NCBI GenBank assembly: GCA_026225945.1
Contig: JAMJFZ010002307.1
Span: 6,547,001 to 6,611,000, forward strand
Direction: 5' to 3'
DNA from: Cricetomys ansorgei
Lineage: Eukaryota > Chordata > Mammalia > Rodentia > Nesomyidae
Length of the DNA: 64,000 nucleotides
In this document: piece by piece, positions 53,597-63,880 of the stretch
How the letters are laid out: each line of letters starts with the position of its first letter
Numbering within the stretch: position 1 is the first letter of the stretch
Program-made: the position numbers and the translations under genes
The notes under the pieces: model-generated
The model's input: only the letters and a program-made list of their open reading frames with translations
Databases searched by the model: none
Told to the model about the DNA's origin: nothing

Positions 53597-53695
53597 CCCA
53601 ACTGTCTGTAACTCCAGTCCCAGGGGATCCAACACCCCACTTCTGACTTCTGTGGGCGCTCACCTTCCTATGCATGAAAGTAAAATTAAAAAAGA
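53597..53695 (+). repeat. Right part of the split B3 SINE
   Basis: 'ctgtctgtaactccagtccc', 'aggggatccaacaccccact' and 'tctgacttctgtgggc' complete the B3 begun at 53168. Confidence 0.88.
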
Positions 53696-53721
53696 TTGTA
53701 AAAGAAACAAAAATGACCAAT

Positions 53722-54430
53722 AACCACATAAAATAGTGTTCAGCACCATTGGCTATCAAAGAGAAGGAAATGGAGGGGGATGAGGGGGAGGAGGGGCGGC
53801 AATTGAAGTCATAATGACAGCATACCATGCTAAGATGGCTGAAATGGAAGGAGTGGGTACGCACATTGATGAGGAGGTGGAGCAGGTAGGACCCTCACCC
53901 ACTGTTGGCAGTAGTATAATGTGGGAATGACACCCACTTCACCATGACAGCAGGCCCACGTCTATATATTTATTTAAGAGAAATGGAACCGCATGTTCTC
54001 TAAATGTCCCAGCATACAAATGTTTATTGTAGTTCTCCTCCTGATAGGCAGAGACTAGGAAATGCGCCTTGTCCGTCATCAGTACAGATCAATAAACTGA
54101 TATTTATACTGTTGTATACATTAAGCAATGGAAGGAACAGACCTTGGGTATGTGCAGATGAACCTCAAAAACATCACACTGGGGAAGAACAGACACAGAA
54201 CAGTATACATTGTCCATTTCCACTTAAATAAAATACTAGATTAGATAAAGCTGGTAGGTCCTGATGTCCAGGGTGTTTGTAAATGGGGAGGGGCTGATGG
54301 GACTGTCCTGTGCCTGAGTGAGCGAGGGTGGGGGACACAGCCGTTGTGAGTTAACCAGGCATTTAAGGTCCGAGCACTTCACTGTGTATGTACGACATCG
54401 CAGTAACATGTGGACAAAACAGCAGAGCTG
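53722..54430 (+). mobile_element. Ancient L1M 3' end remnant
   Basis: Collinear with ancient L1 ORF2-end/3' UTR: 'ccattggctatcaaagagaa', 'cacccactgttggcagtagt', 'aaatgtttattgtagttctc', 'cagatgaacctcaaaaacat', 'tgtccatttccacttaaata' and 'aaatggggaggggctgatgg'. No intact frame; predates the rodent radiation. Confidence 0.68.
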
Positions 54431-55589
54431 GAGTTTTAAGTGAGGTGTAAGAATCTCAGTTTTCACGGTTATTATCAGAGCATTGGGTAATGTAACTGTA
54501 CAACCCAAGTGACAAATCACAAACACTTACCCAGTGTAAGTTTTTATATTATCACAAATTCATTTCATGTTGTTCTCCGCTGCTTTTATCTTTCTATTTG
54601 AGTTGGAAGGAATTCCCACTAAGAGGCTTACACAGTGCAAAATGTACTAAGCTGGGTATTTATTTTGTGCATGTAACTCTTGATAGTTACAGGTAGACAA
54701 GGGCTCTGCATGCCTTACCCAGTAACTTCCTCTCTGGGACACGCGCCATACTGAAAACCAGTCTGTGATAGCCTTCCAAAAGGGAATGTGAATATATTTA
54801 CATCCTCGTGATTGGGGTAGTAGGATGGTTGTAAAGACTCTGGAAAACAGGACCTTTAAGGAATTGCATACCAAGGGTTGTCTAAGTGAACAAGGAAATG
54901 TATCTCCATTAGAGGCAGGCGTTGTTCTCAACCAAGCCCACTCGAAGCAGCAAGATCCAAACAGAAGAGAATAAACACAGCACTCGCATGACAAAAGAAG
55001 GAAACCAGGAACAAACAGCACTAACCACTCCTTAGGCCCAGCCACCAAGGAGGGGCCCAGTCCCTAAGGATGAGAAAGGGCCATAGCAAGGCAGCTGGAC
55101 CTGGACCTGTAGTTTGTAAATAAGTTAGTGGATATTGCTAAGTAATGTAGATTTTGTTGGTTGGTAAAATTAAGCATTCCCCTTTCTCCCTTACATTTTA
55201 TAGGAAGCCTACCATATAGGAAAATTTACCCAGCATGGTCACTTCCCTCCCTAGAGATATTCCAGGTCCTAGAAGGATTTATTTCAGGCTCAAAGCCCTA
55301 TCAAGAAATCCCCCTCTTCCAACATCCCTCTCTGAGGAACTCTAACTGCAAGGATCTATAACAGATCCCCTTCCTTTCTCCTGAATAACATGCTGTCTGG
55401 ACATTCTGCTGAATTCAACATAGACATCATAAAGAGCGACTATATAGCATATGAACCCCATAAATGCATATTGAAACCAACTTAACAGTAAGAAACTCCA
55501 ACCACACATTGCAAACCTTTTGTTGCATCTCATTAGAAACTAATGATCTTGAGTATGTAGTTATATTCTCTTCTACTGAAATAAGAGAA
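54431..55589. other. No gene or repeat recognised
   Basis: A 133-codon minus frame (54647-55048) has no recognised similarity; length is within chance. Confidence 0.35.
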
Positions 55590-55634
55590 TTTGAGGTCAG
55601 CAGGTGATACATGAGACCCTGCCTCAAGAAAAGA
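55590..55634 (+). repeat. 3' end of a B1-like SINE
   Basis: 'tttgaggtcagcaggtgata' and 'gagaccctgcctcaag' remain; tail became the purine array. Confidence 0.6.
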
Positions 55635-55819
55635 AAGGAGAGGAGAGGAGAGAGAGAGGAGAGAGAGGGGAGAAGAAAGTAGAAGAGAGGAGAGGAGAGG
55701 GGAGAAGAAAGTAGAAGAGAGGAGAGGAGAGGAGAGGAGAGGAGAGGAGAGGAGAGGAGAGGAGAGGAGAGGAGAGGAGAGGAGAGGAGAGGAGAGGAGA
55801 GGAGAGGAGAGGAGAGGAG
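55635..55819. repeat. (GGAGA)n pentanucleotide array
   Basis: About 185 bases of A/G. The right 100+ bases are near-perfect 5-base units; the left part has a duplicated 'agaagaaagtagaagagagg' block (55672 and 55702). No C or T in the pure part. Confidence 0.97.
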
Positions 55820-56241
55820 CCCAGTAAGGAATTATGGGAGAAGCCAGTCTACATTGGGTCTCAACTAGCCTTAGAGGAAAAAGGAAGCTGATGAAGTACA
55901 TTGAGATGTAGGATACAACCTGCATGACTCTCTTAAAAAAAAAAAATTACTTTGGCCCTGTAATGGAGATCAAGGTAAGAGGACAAGGGCAAGAATCCAG
56001 TAGAGGAATCCAGGTGCAGCCTGCATCAGCCAGGCCAGAAGGGATGGATGAGCATGCTTGTGACAGGACTAGGAATGGGGAAGGAAGGATGCCCAGTGAT
56101 GCCTGGATGCTAAGAGGAGAAGGCCATCTGGAGGGCAGATGTTGTGGACGATTCCTGCCCTGTGCTTTTCGTAAGGTTCAAGGGGTTTTGTGTGTTCTTA
56201 CACACTCTGTAAGCTGTTTTCCAAAGGATTAAAAAGAAACT
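55820..56241. other. No gene recognised
   Basis: Frame of 102 codons on the plus strand (55924-56232), unrecognised; an A11 run at its start. Confidence 0.35.
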
Positions 56242-56308
56242 AAACACATACACACATGTACACATGTGCCCACGCACACACACATGCACACATGCACACA
56301 CAGGCATA
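56242..56308. repeat. (CA)n degenerate array
   Basis: CA units with 'catgtac', 'cacgcac' and 'catgcac' variants. Confidence 0.9.
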
Positions 56309-56858
56309 CCACAGAGGAGCTGCCAATAGACCATCAACTAACTGCTGGAGCTCTCTGATCCCTGGCAGATGATAAAGAGGCTGAAGACTCACAGGTTTTC
56401 CACAATTCTCATGTCAGAGGCAAGAAATACCATCCCACACAGCTCAGGCCTGAGACAATCCAGCTGCTGCCATCTCTTTGGAGTTTTGCTATGGCCAGAG
56501 CTGCTATACCTCTAGCAGGAACAACGCCTGCTGCCAAACAGCATGCAAACTCAGCTTGTCAAACAGCATGCACAAATGGCACACACAAATGGTGTGCATG
56601 TGCAGCTGGGCTCCCACTTAGGGTCAGCCTGGGACAGTCTGCTTCTGCCACTTACCTGACTCTTGGGGTCTGTGTCCTTGACTCTGTGCTGGCTCACCCT
56701 CACCCCCAAGGGTCCTGGGACTGTGTTTAGCAACATGTTAAGTATGTTCAACAGGTACATCTTGAGCAACATATACCAGCTTTCCCTGATGCTGCTTCAG
56801 TAAGCAGCTCCTCCTCAACATTCTCTGGAATATAGGTTTTTAATTTTCTTTCTCTTGT
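56309..56858. other. No gene recognised
   Basis: Contains a near-direct repeat 'caaacagcatgca' at 56536 and 56562. Confidence 0.35.
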
Positions 56859-56911
56859 ATTATTTTATTATTGTTATTGTTATTATTATTGTTGCTGTTG
56901 TTGTTGTTTGT
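56859..56911. repeat. (TTA/TTG)n low complexity
   Basis: Trinucleotide TTA then TTG units; followed by a short antisense ID-like 'gatagaactcagagctgtgt'. Confidence 0.88.
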
Positions 56912-56949
56912 GGTATAGGGATAGAACTCAGAGCTGTGTGCTTTCTAGA

Positions 56950-57335
56950 TGTGATGGTTAAATTTTGCCAGCTTGATTGGATTAAGAAATGCCTGGGGCA
57001 TTAGTGAGGTATCCCTTTGTATGTGTCCGTGAAGCAGTTTCTGAATAGATTAAGGAATGCTGGTGGCACCATCTCATCTGCTGGAATTCCTCACTAAATC
57101 AAAAGGGATAAAAGCAAAGCCAGCTGAGCTTTCTAGTCCTACCAGGACATGAGTCATACTCCACTGTGGGTCACAACTCCATTCAGTCACTGGCTGAGAG
57201 CCACCCCTACCACATGCCTTCCCCGACCCTGATTGACAGTATCCCTTCAAACCAAGAGCCCAAACAAGTCTTTCCTTCCTTACACTGTCCCCTTCAGGCA
57301 TTGTCATAGCAACAAGAAAAAGAGTTAGTGTTCCA
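56950..57335 (+). mobile_element. Rodent URR1-type repeat, near complete
   Basis: 'tgatggttaaattttgccag', 'cttgattggattaagaaatg', 'ggtggcaccatctcatctgc', 'tgattgacagtatcccttca' and 'tgtcatagcaacaagaaaaa'. Confidence 0.65.
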
Positions 57336-57353
57336 GGCAAGCAAGCATCCCAC

Positions 57354-57374
57354 TCTGAGCTCTGAGCTCTGAGC
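57354..57374 (+). repeat. Three tandem TCTGAGC heptamers
   Basis: Three exact 7-base units, short array immediately after a repeat boundary. Confidence 0.95.
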
Positions 57375-59249
57375 TACTACGTCTGCTGCCCCGGAATGGA
57401 AAGTTCTCATCCTTCTGGCTTTCCACAGGTCCTTGGGCTGTATAGGTGATTCTTCTGCACTCTAGCACCCTGGCTACCACAGCTAGTTACAGAAATCTGC
57501 TTTACTTTCTCATCCTCAGAAGTACCCAGATCCATGCATGCCCACCAAGTTGGAGCCAACCTTCCCAACCTGTCTCCTTGGTCCCCCAGAGGGCTTATTT
57601 CCTTCATGCCGAGGGTGACAAAGCTCAGCCTCTCACACATTTTCTCTGGGATTTCCACCACATAACAGATATCAACTGAAAAAGAGAAAGGAAGTGTGTG
57701 TTTTCTTCCTTTGGAAGCTAGTCTCCACTCAATCAGCCTGCCATATTTAACATTCAAACTTTATGCATACATTAATAATATGTCATTAAAATTCATGTCG
57801 GTTCTGACATCTTTCAGTTCTGCTTCTTTTCTTATGTTTTGCTATTTCTAAATTATATCAATTATTACATTGTAAGTAAGATTATTCACTAACAAACTTT
57901 TGTTTTGCATCCACATCTGAGAAAAGGGAATCCATATATTAAGATTTTCCAGCATTTATTGTATATACTTCGGGCTTGCATAGTACAGAATTCAGAGTTT
58001 TGTTGTTGTTGGTCACACTCCTTAACCTCAGAGTGTTTGTGTGTGCTACTGAACAGGGCACCCAATACCATTTGCTTTAGAAATGCCTGGAAAACCTGGA
58101 GAATCAAAAAGCTAAGGACTTAGGGTGTCACGGGAACTTTGCTCCTGGGACACAAGCTCTCCCTCTACATATTGCTCCAGGTGACCTTGGCAGCAGCTTC
58201 TGTTTTCACATTTAAGATGTCCAAGAGTCCACTACCTACCAAGTAAGTAATCTAAATGTCACAAGGGGGGTAGTTTTTGGATGTAACTACAATAATGTGA
58301 ATTCCCCATTACATCTACTTTTAAATTTCTCCTTGAAGTTCTGAAACAAAACTACTTCTACTCTTAAATAGTGATCTTCAATTCTCTGTACACAGTTGGA
58401 CCTCCAATGTCTTGACCCCTCTAACCTTGAGTATGTGCAGTGAGGGTCATGACCCCCCCTCCCTCACAGATCAGGCCTGACCTTTCCTCCCTCCGCTTAC
58501 CAGAACCAACTGCCATCCTAGAAGCTCTCCATCTCTACTCCCCACAGAGATGCCTACTCTGATGTCCTGTAGATCGACTGCTACAGGACCAAAGTCTTCA
58601 CGCAGACCAGAAGATGTGATTAAAGTACCACAAAGCCAGGAGTCTTTTGTAACTACCTTTGACCTGAGAGCAGGCATCTCACTGTAACTATTTTTTAAGA
58701 CTGTTTGATGAGTTTTCAGCTTGGGTGTCACTAAAAGCTAAAGTCATTTTATTGACAAAATTAAGACTTCTCAATCTCATACTGATTCAGTTTGGGATTA
58801 AGTTAGGGGCATTACAATTATCACACTGCAGATAATGTATTCTGTCCACAAAGACTTTCTCAATTATTTGTGTTTTGCCATCTGAGAGGCAAAGAGATGT
58901 GAAGACTTCCTATAAAGAACATTTACTGTGCTGTACAGGGAAACTTTAGATGCCCTGTTCTGTAATCTTCCAGCTAGGGCACATACCTAGACTTTGCTTG
59001 CATAGATGCTAAGCTAATGATATATCTCCCCAAGCTGGGTTTGTCATTTACTAATCATTGCAATGGGTCCTTAAATTTTCAAGACAAACATATAAATGTA
59101 TCCAGTTATGTCTAGTCTGCCTTCAAGACAATAACAAAAGAAAAGCAAAAAAGAAAATCAATTTGTTTGAACAACTGAGTATGTCTTTGGTTTTATATCT
59201 TGTAGACATACTCAAGGAGAAGTGGAATCATCAGTCTTACCTAGTTCTG
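57375..59249. other. 1.9 kb repeat-poor sequence
   Basis: Includes the exon-like piece 57506-57675 (minus) and no recognised interspersed repeat. Other frames are below 90 codons. Confidence 0.35.
57506..57675 (-). other. Exon-like segment, unrecognised
   Basis: On the minus strand it follows the pyrimidine-rich acceptor 'ttcctttctctttttcag' and precedes 'gtaaag'. The 170 bases are open in one frame (part of a 116-codon frame), with peptide VDICYVVEIPEKMCERLS near its start. No family recognised. Confidence 0.25.
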
Positions 59250-60132
59250 ATCTGTGTGAGCTACAGTAATAACAGGCGTGGCAAGGCATGCCCACTGGTG
59301 CAATAGTGGCACAGATGTCATGGGAGTAACCAACTTCTTTCTGTTTGCATTTAAGTCCCACTCCACAAGATGAAACCCATGCCTGGCAACATTATTAGAC
59401 CAAGAACCTATGGCCCTATACAGGTCATGGCCCCTAGGAAAGGATATACTATTATTCTGCTAAACTGGCATAGTATTAAAGGGACTCCCAATGACATCAT
59501 TATACCCATAAACTAATGTATCTTTCAACCTTCATCAGAGAAGTTTCTGTCTGAAATAGATGAGGAATACCACAGACCCATAACTAGCTAAGATACAGAA
59601 AATAAGAGAATGCAGAATGCTAAGCTCTAAATAGAACATATAATCATATGTTCCATATACTGAAAATATATATATTCTCCTCCACAACCAGGGATCCTTG
59701 TAGATTCCAGAGCAGAAAGAATATAAGAGCCACAGATGAGGAAACAGTGTCTTCTGGACACTGGGAAGCCACACATATATGAACTCACAGTGGTTGTGAC
59801 GGCATACACGAGAGGGGAGATGGCATCAAATGCCTTCTCTAGCTGTTTAAATATTGACAATTAGCTGCTGGGAGTGGGACAGTTTTCTCTAAAAATGTAG
59901 CCCCTGGTAAACTGACCATGCCTCTAGTGGAAGGCCACATACCTAAAAATATTTAGGAGGAACAAATTGGTCTTGTTGTGTTTTATATATATATACATAT
60001 ATGTAAAATGCACAAATTTGGTGGATGGGCAAATGGGGAAATGGCTCAGGGAAGTTTGAGGGGATCAGTGAATATGATCAAAACACAAAACACATTTTAC
60101 AACATTCTCAAGGAACTGATAGATTTTTTTTA
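59250..60132 (+). mobile_element. Rodent L1 (Lx-type) 3' UTR
   Basis: 'ctggtgcaatagtggcacag', 'catgggagtaaccaacttct', 'agtcccactccacaagatga', 'catatatgaactcacagtgg', 'gtaaactgaccatgcctcta' and 'atatgatcaaaacacaaaac'. Near full-length 3' tail; no ORF2 upstream. Confidence 0.82.
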
Positions 60133-60179
60133 AAGTAAGTATACATTTAGTCTGAGATAAATATATATGTGAAATTGCT

Positions 60180-60900
60180 TAACTGTAGCAATGTACTTAA
60201 CAGTAAATCTCTGGCCTAATGATTGCTATAAACTCATTACCACAGCCTCTCCTTGCACACGCCCAGCGAAAATATAAACCCTGCACCATTACGAATTCCA
60301 GCTGCAGCCGAATACATCCAATTATAATCAGTTGCGGTAAAGTCCCGCTCCGCATTAGGCATAATTAACCGTGTGATAATCATCAGTATAATAACATTTA
60401 ATGTGCTGTGATAGCATTTATAAACTACTCGCGTGGATTCTAGAAAATAGAGTAAGCTTCAGTGCCAACCATCAGTGCCTGTAACGCTTTCCTGATTGAA
60501 ATTTCATGCCTGCTCCTTACTAGGAATTTTCAATATACCTACCTGAAAATGAAAATCTTGGCTTGCCTAAGGACATCATCACATTTCTTGTTAATTTTTA
60601 AAAACCTCTCCTTTTATTAAAATATTATTTACTTTCATAAACTTTAATAAATTGCACCCCTAAATGTAGATACCCTAGAGGAGAGCCTATTACTGCCACT
60701 TTCTAAATTGGTAAGCATTCCCAAAGTGGCTGGGATTTTTGTTAACATAGCAGAGTGATTTAATAATTTTTAATTAATGCACCTGCAGTTTAAGAAGGGT
60801 TTCACATCTGGTTCATTTTAATAATGAATTTTCTGTTATATTCTTACAAGAATGTGAAGTTCATCTCTACTCAATGGGAAAAAATAATTGTTTATTCTAA
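60180..60900. promoter_or_regulatory. Candidate conserved non-coding element
   Basis: Repeat-free and AT-rich, yet keeps eleven CpG in 60260-60486. Dense homeodomain-core ATTA/TAAT sites occur, including 'cctaatgatt', 'caattataatc', 'cataattaacc', 'catttaatg' and 'tttttaattaatgc'. Composition of this type is typical of vertebrate developmental enhancers. No coding frame. Conservation itself cannot be tested here. Confidence 0.4.
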
Positions 60901-60905
60901 CATGT

Positions 60906-61530
60906 GGCATTTTTTGTAATTTTTATTGATATGCATTCACAGTACATAATTATAGGTTTTGTGAAGACATTTTCGTACATGCTTACCCTGTATTTCAGCC
61001 ATATCCACTGCCCAGTCCTCCTGTCTCTCCACTCCTCGCTCTCATTATATCCATTCGTAACTTCAGACATTCTCACGTTCACTTCTAGGTCTTTATACAC
61101 ACATATGATTTTATATTTATATAAAATGAGAGAAGACGTGCAATATTTGTCTATCCTTAATCTGCCTTGTTTCGCTTAGTATGCTAAGAGCTGGTTGTGT
61201 CTGTTTTCCTGCAAGTGACACGATTTGCTTCTTTACAGCTGCATAAAACTCCATCGTGTATACATCCACTTTTCATCTGCTCTTCTCTCGATGCTGCACC
61301 TATAACTTAGCTATTTGAACAGAACAGCACTAAACATGGAAGTGCAGGTGTCTCAGTGCTGACTTGGGAACGGTAGAGATGGATCACGTGGGAGTTCTAT
61401 TTTCAGCTTCTGGAGGCGCCTGCACACTGACTTCCACAGTGGTTACACAAGTTTACATTCCCCTGAGCAGTGAATCAAGGTTCTCTTGCCCTTATGCTCA
61501 TCGTCATTGCTATACTTCATTTTCTTACTG
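60906..61530 (-). mobile_element. Ancient L1M 3' end remnant
   Basis: Plus strand is the complement of ancient L1: 'tttattgatatgcattcaca', 'gcttctttacagctgcataa', 'aactccatcgtgtatacatc', 'atggatcacgtgggagttct' and 'ctgacttccacagtggttac', then 'gtttacattcccctgagcag'. Confidence 0.72.
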
Positions 61531-61974
61531 TGCCCCACTCTGTCTGTGGTGAGACAAAGTCTCAGTCTTGGTTGAATTGGTATAATGGTTTTTATTATCA
61601 GCTTCTCTATTGTCCTTTTTCTCTCTGTAACTCTGAGGCCAGTTAGGACTGACATGAAGTATTCCCAATCTCCATGCTCTTTATTCAAACTTGGGCTAAT
61701 TTCACTCACATCATTAAATGACAATACTTACTATCAGTCCAAGAATTGGTCAATAAACTCTATGGCCTGGCCAAAATTAATTGGCTGTTCTATGAGTTAC
61801 TGGGCATGAAGTCATGAGTCTAGACAGAACCTTAGCTACAGCTTAAAACCTTTCTCTCTGGGTAGAAGGTGTCTAACATTTGTTCTTGATTTAGTCTTTA
61901 GTCTGTTTTCTCATTATGAACACATAGGTTATCATTTATCTCCTTGTTGACTTGTCTTTCTTTTTTTTTTCCAT
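61531..61974. other. No gene recognised
   Basis: AT-rich between an L1 remnant and SINE cluster; T10 run at 61961-61970 is the tail of the next ID element. Confidence 0.35.
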
Positions 61975-62055
61975 TGTGTGGCTCTGGGATGAAACTCCGG
62001 GGCCTTATCCATGTTGTGTGGGTACTCAAAGTCTGAGCTACATCCATGGCCCTGT
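61975..62055 (-). repeat. ID-type tRNA-derived SINE
   Basis: 'tgggatgaaactccggggcc', 'ttatccatgttgtgtgggta' and 'gagctacatccatggccct' complement an ID element; T-rich tail precedes it. Confidence 0.72.
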
Positions 62056-62165
62056 TCCACAGAAACTGTTTGACTGGCAGCATCTTTGACTCCGTTTACT
62101 ATTCTAACTCTAAGAGCTGCTCTGAATGAAACGTTTGCTGTGTTTGTATGATTTTTGGCTTCCTT

Positions 62166-62393
62166 TGGTTTGGTTTTGGTCGCCACTAGGGAATGAACCC
62201 AGAGTCTTTTGCACATTGGGTAAGTACTCTTCCATGGAGCTATCCTCGGCCCTGTTTTTGAGACAGAGCCTCACTATGTAACCCAGACTAGTCTCAAATT
62301 CACCATGTAGCCTAGGATGACCTCAAACTCACAGTCCTCCTGCATCTGTTTTCCAACTTCTGATATGATAGGCAATCAGCATCACACCCAGCC
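62166..62393 (-). repeat. B4-type SINE (B1 fused to ID)
   Basis: On the minus strand a B1-like half (62242-62393; 'ggctgggtgtgatgctgatt', 'gtttgaggtcatcctaggct') is followed by an ID half (62166-62240; '...actctgggttcattcccta'). This order defines the B4/ID_B1 composite family. Confidence 0.82.
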
Positions 62394-62423
62394 TTGAAGC
62401 TGTTCGGTAGCTTCTTTGTTGTA

Positions 62424-62494
62424 CAGAGAACTAAACCTACTATTGTGTGCGTGCTACACACATATTCTACCACAGAGCTATATATCCATCCCTT
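62424..62494 (-). repeat. ID-type tRNA-derived SINE fragment
   Basis: 'gagaactaaacctactattg', 'ctacacacatattctaccac' and 'gagctatatatccatccc' complement an ID element. Confidence 0.65.
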
Positions 62495-63027
62495 GATAAG
62501 CTCTCAGCTAATCAGCCTTTCTAGGTGAGTTCTCTGTCATGTTATATATGCAACCACTTTGTGTTCAATAACCCAAACCACGGAAAACATCTCTCAGGAC
62601 ACTTTCCATGTTTCCACTTTTCATGTTTCCAAAATGAAAATAGAAATCTACAGGATAACACCTGTATCTAACAGGCTTTTCCACTGATAACCAAGTGTTA
62701 CAAAGTGCCATCTCTCAGAGAAGAAATTCAGGTTGTCAGAGCTTAGTTGACTAGGGAAAGAACTGATAAGATTAATCTATTCACATCTCATCTGCGCTAT
62801 GAAGAAGAAATGGGGAGGGATAAATAGGAAAACCAAAAAGGCTTCCATACCATTCTCAATCTTGTATCAGTGCCATCAATGATTCACCTGTCTGTCTGCA
62901 AAGAATTAAGATGGCTCCACTGAGAGGTTTCCTAAGAGGTTTCTTTCTTCCTGAGTATCAAGAGCGCTACCAAGGATCTCTGGATAGGACTCATTTTTGT
63001 TCCAGACAATGTCTTGCTGTATATCCC
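62495..63027. other. No gene or repeat recognised
   Basis: Contains a near-direct repeat 'tccatgtttccacttttcat' / 'catgtttccaaaatgaaa' (62606-62640). Confidence 0.35.
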
Positions 63028-63372
63028 AGTGTGATGATTTAAATAAGAAATGCTCACCATAACCTTAGGCATTTGAACAGTTGCTCTCTAGTTGGTGGTA
63101 TTGCTCACTGGGGTTTACATGATACAGCCTTGCAGGAGGAAGTCTGGGAACAGGCTTTGAGAATAAAAGGCCTCGCCTACTTCCTTTGCTCTCTCTGCTT
63201 TGTGCTTGTGGTTTGTGATGTGAACTTCCTGCCCCTTCCACCACTACTGCTGCTTGCTGCCGTGCTTCCCTCCATGGTGATTGCTTTGTGACCATGAGTC
63301 AAAATAAACTCACCCTCCTATAAGTTGTCTTGGTCATGATGTATAATTACAGCAACAGAAAAGTAACATGCT
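63028..63372 (+). mobile_element. Rodent URR1-type repeat, near complete
   Basis: 'ccagtgtgatgatttaaata'-type start, 'ggtggtattgctcactgggg', 'cttgctgccgtgcttccctc', 'gagtcaaaataaactcaccc' and 'ttacagcaacagaaaagtaa'. Confidence 0.68.
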
Positions 63373-63454
63373 CAGGCTGACCTTGAACTCAAAGTCTTCC
63401 TACATTGATCTCTTGAGTAGAGTGATTGCAGGTATCTACCACCATGCCTGGCAG
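63373..63454 (-). repeat. B1-like SINE, right half
   Basis: 'caggctgaccttgaactcaa', 'agtgattgcaggtatctacc' and 'accatgcctggcag' complement B1. It abuts the preceding repeat with no spacer. Confidence 0.7.
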
Positions 63455-63692
63455 TACCCTACTCAAACTCCTACTTTATTTGCTACTGTTTATCAATTAT
63501 AATGGCTGATAGCAAAATGAAGCCAAAAGTAAACAAGGAAACTATATTAAAGTACTATGAAAAGGATCTTTTACCCTCAAAAAGAGAACATATGGTTTAT
63601 GAATATTAAAATGAGAGGTAGGGGCAGGAATGTCCTATCCTAGGGGAGGAGGCACCTCACCTGCTCTCTGTTCTGAAATCCCCCAAAGCATT
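63455..63692. other. AT-rich, nothing recognised
   Basis: Short unassigned interval with no frame above 60 codons. Confidence 0.35.
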
Positions 63693-63880
63693 CATTTATG
63701 CCAGAAACATTTGTTGACTGTGGACCAAGCCCTGTGCCAAAGACACAAACATAAATAATGCATGATCTCTGCTCTCGCAAGACTTGCATTTTAATTAGAG
63801 GAGCTAACTGAAGTAAATACAGAATAACTACAGGGTGCTGTGATAATTGCTGAAAGTATACCACAGAGGAAGCAAAGGTT
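63693..63880 (+). repeat. Ancient mammalian interspersed repeat
   Basis: 'ccagaaacatttgttgactg', 'ccaagccctgtgccaaagac', 'catgatctctgctctcgcaa' and 'tacagggtgctgtgataatt' follow a consensus widespread in mammals ('...tttgttgag...ctgtgcc...'). I cannot assign the family with certainty. Confidence 0.5.

Noticed and set aside
55533..55925. 130-codon minus frame with a repeated LLSSP pentapeptide
   Set aside because: Encoded by the (GGAGA)n array; the apparent peptide repeat is just the microsatellite.
17517..57675. Joining the three exon-like segments into one minus-strand gene
   Set aside because: Taking them in order 57.6, 36.1, 17.5 kb, the phases force a stop in the last segment, so they do not form one coding frame.
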